A stretch of DNA of 64,000 nt from NCBI GenBank assembly GCA_938029215.1, contig CALHFG010000014.1, positions 62,001-126,000 of the forward strand, in the 5' to 3' direction. The notes beneath the pieces are model-generated. The model was not told the DNA's origin. It made no database searches and saw only the letters and a program-made list of their open reading frames with translations. This DNA is from an uncultured Acidimicrobiales bacterium. GTDB lineage: Bacteria > Actinomycetota > Acidimicrobiia > Acidimicrobiales > SZUA-35. Numbering within the stretch: the stretch's first letter is position 1; each line of letters begins with the position of its first letter. Positions 62,716 to 64,000 of this stretch are shown here, piece by piece. The translations under genes were made by a program, and so were the position numbers.

Positions 62716-64000
62716 TCAGACGATTCGCTGTTTGCCGCTCAGGAAATCTTGCAGGATGTAGCTGCCGAGATCCCACGGATCAGTGTGGAAGACCCGCCCC
62801 TTGTTGATGCGGGCCATCGCGTTGACGAAGTGCACCATGCCCGGCGAGTCGCCCAGCATGAAGGTGTTGATCGTGACCCCCGCTTTGGTGCAGCGTTGGG
62901 CCTCTTCCAGTGCCAACCGCTGTTGGTAGTAGGTATCGGGCCAGTTGAAGTGGGAGCCGTATTCGTCGGTCCAGGCGGTCGGCTCGCCGTCGGTAATGCA
63001 CAGAATCTGCTTGGTACCGCTCTGGCGGGCCAGGAGTCGTCGAGCGATGAACAGCGCGTGCTGAAGGTTGGTGCCCTGGGACTCGGGGGAGTCGAGCGTT
63101 GGCAGAGCCTGAGGTTTCACTTCGGCCGCCTCACGATTGAAGGCAACAAGCCCAAAGTAATCCTTGGGGAACTGACCGGTGATCAGGGTCTGCAGGGCCA
63201 ATGCAACCTTCTTGGCCGGAACGAACCTGCCTTCCCAGACCATCGAGTAGCTGATGTCGAGGAGGAGAACAGTGGAGCTCGCTACGGATTGCTCGGTCTG
63301 TTCGATCTCGAAATCGTCGGGGCTGAGTCGCACCGGAGTACCACCGCCAGATCGTTGCACGGCATTCCGAACGGTTTTTCCGATGTGGAGGTTGAACGGA
63401 TCGCCAAACTCGTAGGGCTTGGTTTGATAGCTGCGTTCGTGGCCGATGCCCACGCGGTCGATGTCGTGACCGCCCAGCATGCCTGCATCTAGATTCTCGA
63501 ACAGTTCCTTTAGTGCGCTCTGACCGAGCTTGCGCACCCCCCGTGCAGTGAGTTCCATACGGTTGCCCTCGGCATGGATCAGACCAGCGTCTTCCATATC
63601 TTTGGCCATCGACGCCAGGCGGTCCAACGAGTTGGCGGCTTGATCACCCAGCAGTTCGCGAACACCGTCGATGTCCGCTTCCGACAGCGAACGAGGGTCG
63701 CTCGCCTGTTTGAGAAAGTTGCTTATGCGATCACTCATGCCCATCTGGCGCATAGCGTTCTGGGCCTCGCCCATTCCCATGGGCATGCCGCCCATCATCT
63801 GGTAGCTCTGACCCCAGCCTGCATCAGGCATCGCATTCTGAAGATTCTGAGACAGCCGGGCCATCTCTTGCTGAAGGCCCATGTCCTGCAGCAGGTTGTC
63901 CATCAGGCTTCGCAGTTGTTCCTGCTGTTCGGGGGACATGCTGTTGAACATCGCTTGGGCCGCAGCCATCTGGTCGGCCAACTGCTCCAGCAGCTCATCG
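62716..64000 (-). CDS. VWA-domain protein, 5' end cut by window edge
   Basis: At least 428 residues; the frame stays open to the right edge (DELLEQLADQM before the first possible start in view), so the N-terminus is missing. The visible first 90 residues are Met/Gln-rich (NLLQDMGLQQEMARLSQNLQ, MMGGMPMGMGEAQNAM). The C-terminal half is a von Willebrand A domain with a complete MIDAS: LLLDISYSM (DxSxS), a Thr in QGTNLQHAL and the Asp in ITDGEPTAW. VWA proteins of this type often work with a MoxR- or ChlI-like AAA ATPase, which would lie outside the window. Confidence 0.85.
   Translation of the reverse strand, partial: DELLEQLADQMAAAQAMFNSMSPEQQEQLRSLMDNLLQDMGLQQEMARLSQNLQNAMPDAGWGQSYQMMGGMPMGMGEAQNAMRQMGMSDRISNFLKQASDPRSLSEADIDGVRELLGDQAANSLDRLASMAKDMEDAGLIHAEGNRMELTARGVRKLGQSALKELFENLDAGMLGGHDIDRVGIGHERSYQTKPYEFGDPFNLHIGKTVRNAVQRSGGGTPVRLSPDDFEIEQTEQSVASSTVLLLDISYSMVWEGRFVPAKKVALALQTLITGQFPKDYFGLVAFNREAAEVKPQALPTLDSPESQGTNLQHALFIARRLLARQSGTKQILCITDGEPTAWTDEYGSHFNWPDTYYQQRLALEEAQRCTKAGVTINTFMLGDSPGMVHFVNAMARINKGRVFHTDPWDLGSYILQDFLSGKQRIV

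Overview
The window reads as a stretch of chromosome from a high-GC Actinomycetota bacterium, most likely an Acidimicrobiia-type lineage. This is inference from gene content, not a computed placement. GC is roughly 60 % by eye. Pointers are NAD-dependent LigA, a GuaB3-GuaA pair, an Eis-type acetyltransferase, a dynamin-like GTPase pair resembling Streptomyces DynA/DynB, DUF3052 and Lin0512 proteins, an MFS-cNMP fusion, and many genes with a TAnnnT -10 box only 6-8 nt before the start codon (leaderless style). I see no tRNA, rRNA, CRISPR array, insertion sequence or prophage. Genes are tightly packed and overlap often.

Layout. 1-12.2 kb: a cut META-domain lipoprotein, an SsnA-like amidohydrolase that has lost metal ligands, a DUF445 / OpuAC-like lipoprotein / GluQ overlapping run, a ProA-like aldehyde dehydrogenase divergent from a Tat-exported PhoD phosphatase, a VOC protein, two membrane proteins, LigA and a small anchored protein. 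12.2-18.3 kb: PolX, a lone IolD divergent from an Eis-like protein, a 50-residue protein and a NUDIX CoA-pyrophosphatase-like enzyme. 18.3-28.7 kb: DM13 protein, YcaQ-like glycosylase with a triplicated start region, exported proteins, GuaB3-GuaA, MFS-cNMP, SH3 lipoprotein and TPR protein. 28.8-37.7 kb: nrdAB with NrdR-like operators, an Arg-tailed small protein with a strong terminator, exonuclease III, PcrA/UvrD and a CpdA-like phosphoesterase. 37.8-49.9 kb: SucCD, cell-wall amidase, PurH, a heterodimeric ABC exporter, malate dehydrogenase, Lin0512 and a DMFase-like/DUF4214 secreted protein. 49.9-54.6 kb: a fully overlapping four-gene operon (two dynamin-like GTPases, an SCP2-like protein, an Fpg/Nei-family glycosylase). 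54.7-64 kb: a DUF368 transporter and an unknown protein after sdhCAB, a GH2-like protein lacking its nucleophile with DUF3052, and a cut VWA-domain protein.

Functional links: three TCA-cycle units (sucCD, mdh, sdhCAB) lie within 22 kb. DNA repair and replication genes are dense (ligA, polX, ycaQ-like, xth, pcrA, fpg-like, nrdAB). Purine synthesis is represented by guaB3-guaA and purH. The signals I rank highest are the four-gene GTPase/SCP2/glycosylase operon, the recurrent leaderless promoter pattern, the start-codon triplication before the YcaQ-like gene, the two probable pseudoenzymes, and composite hairpins that look like REP elements.
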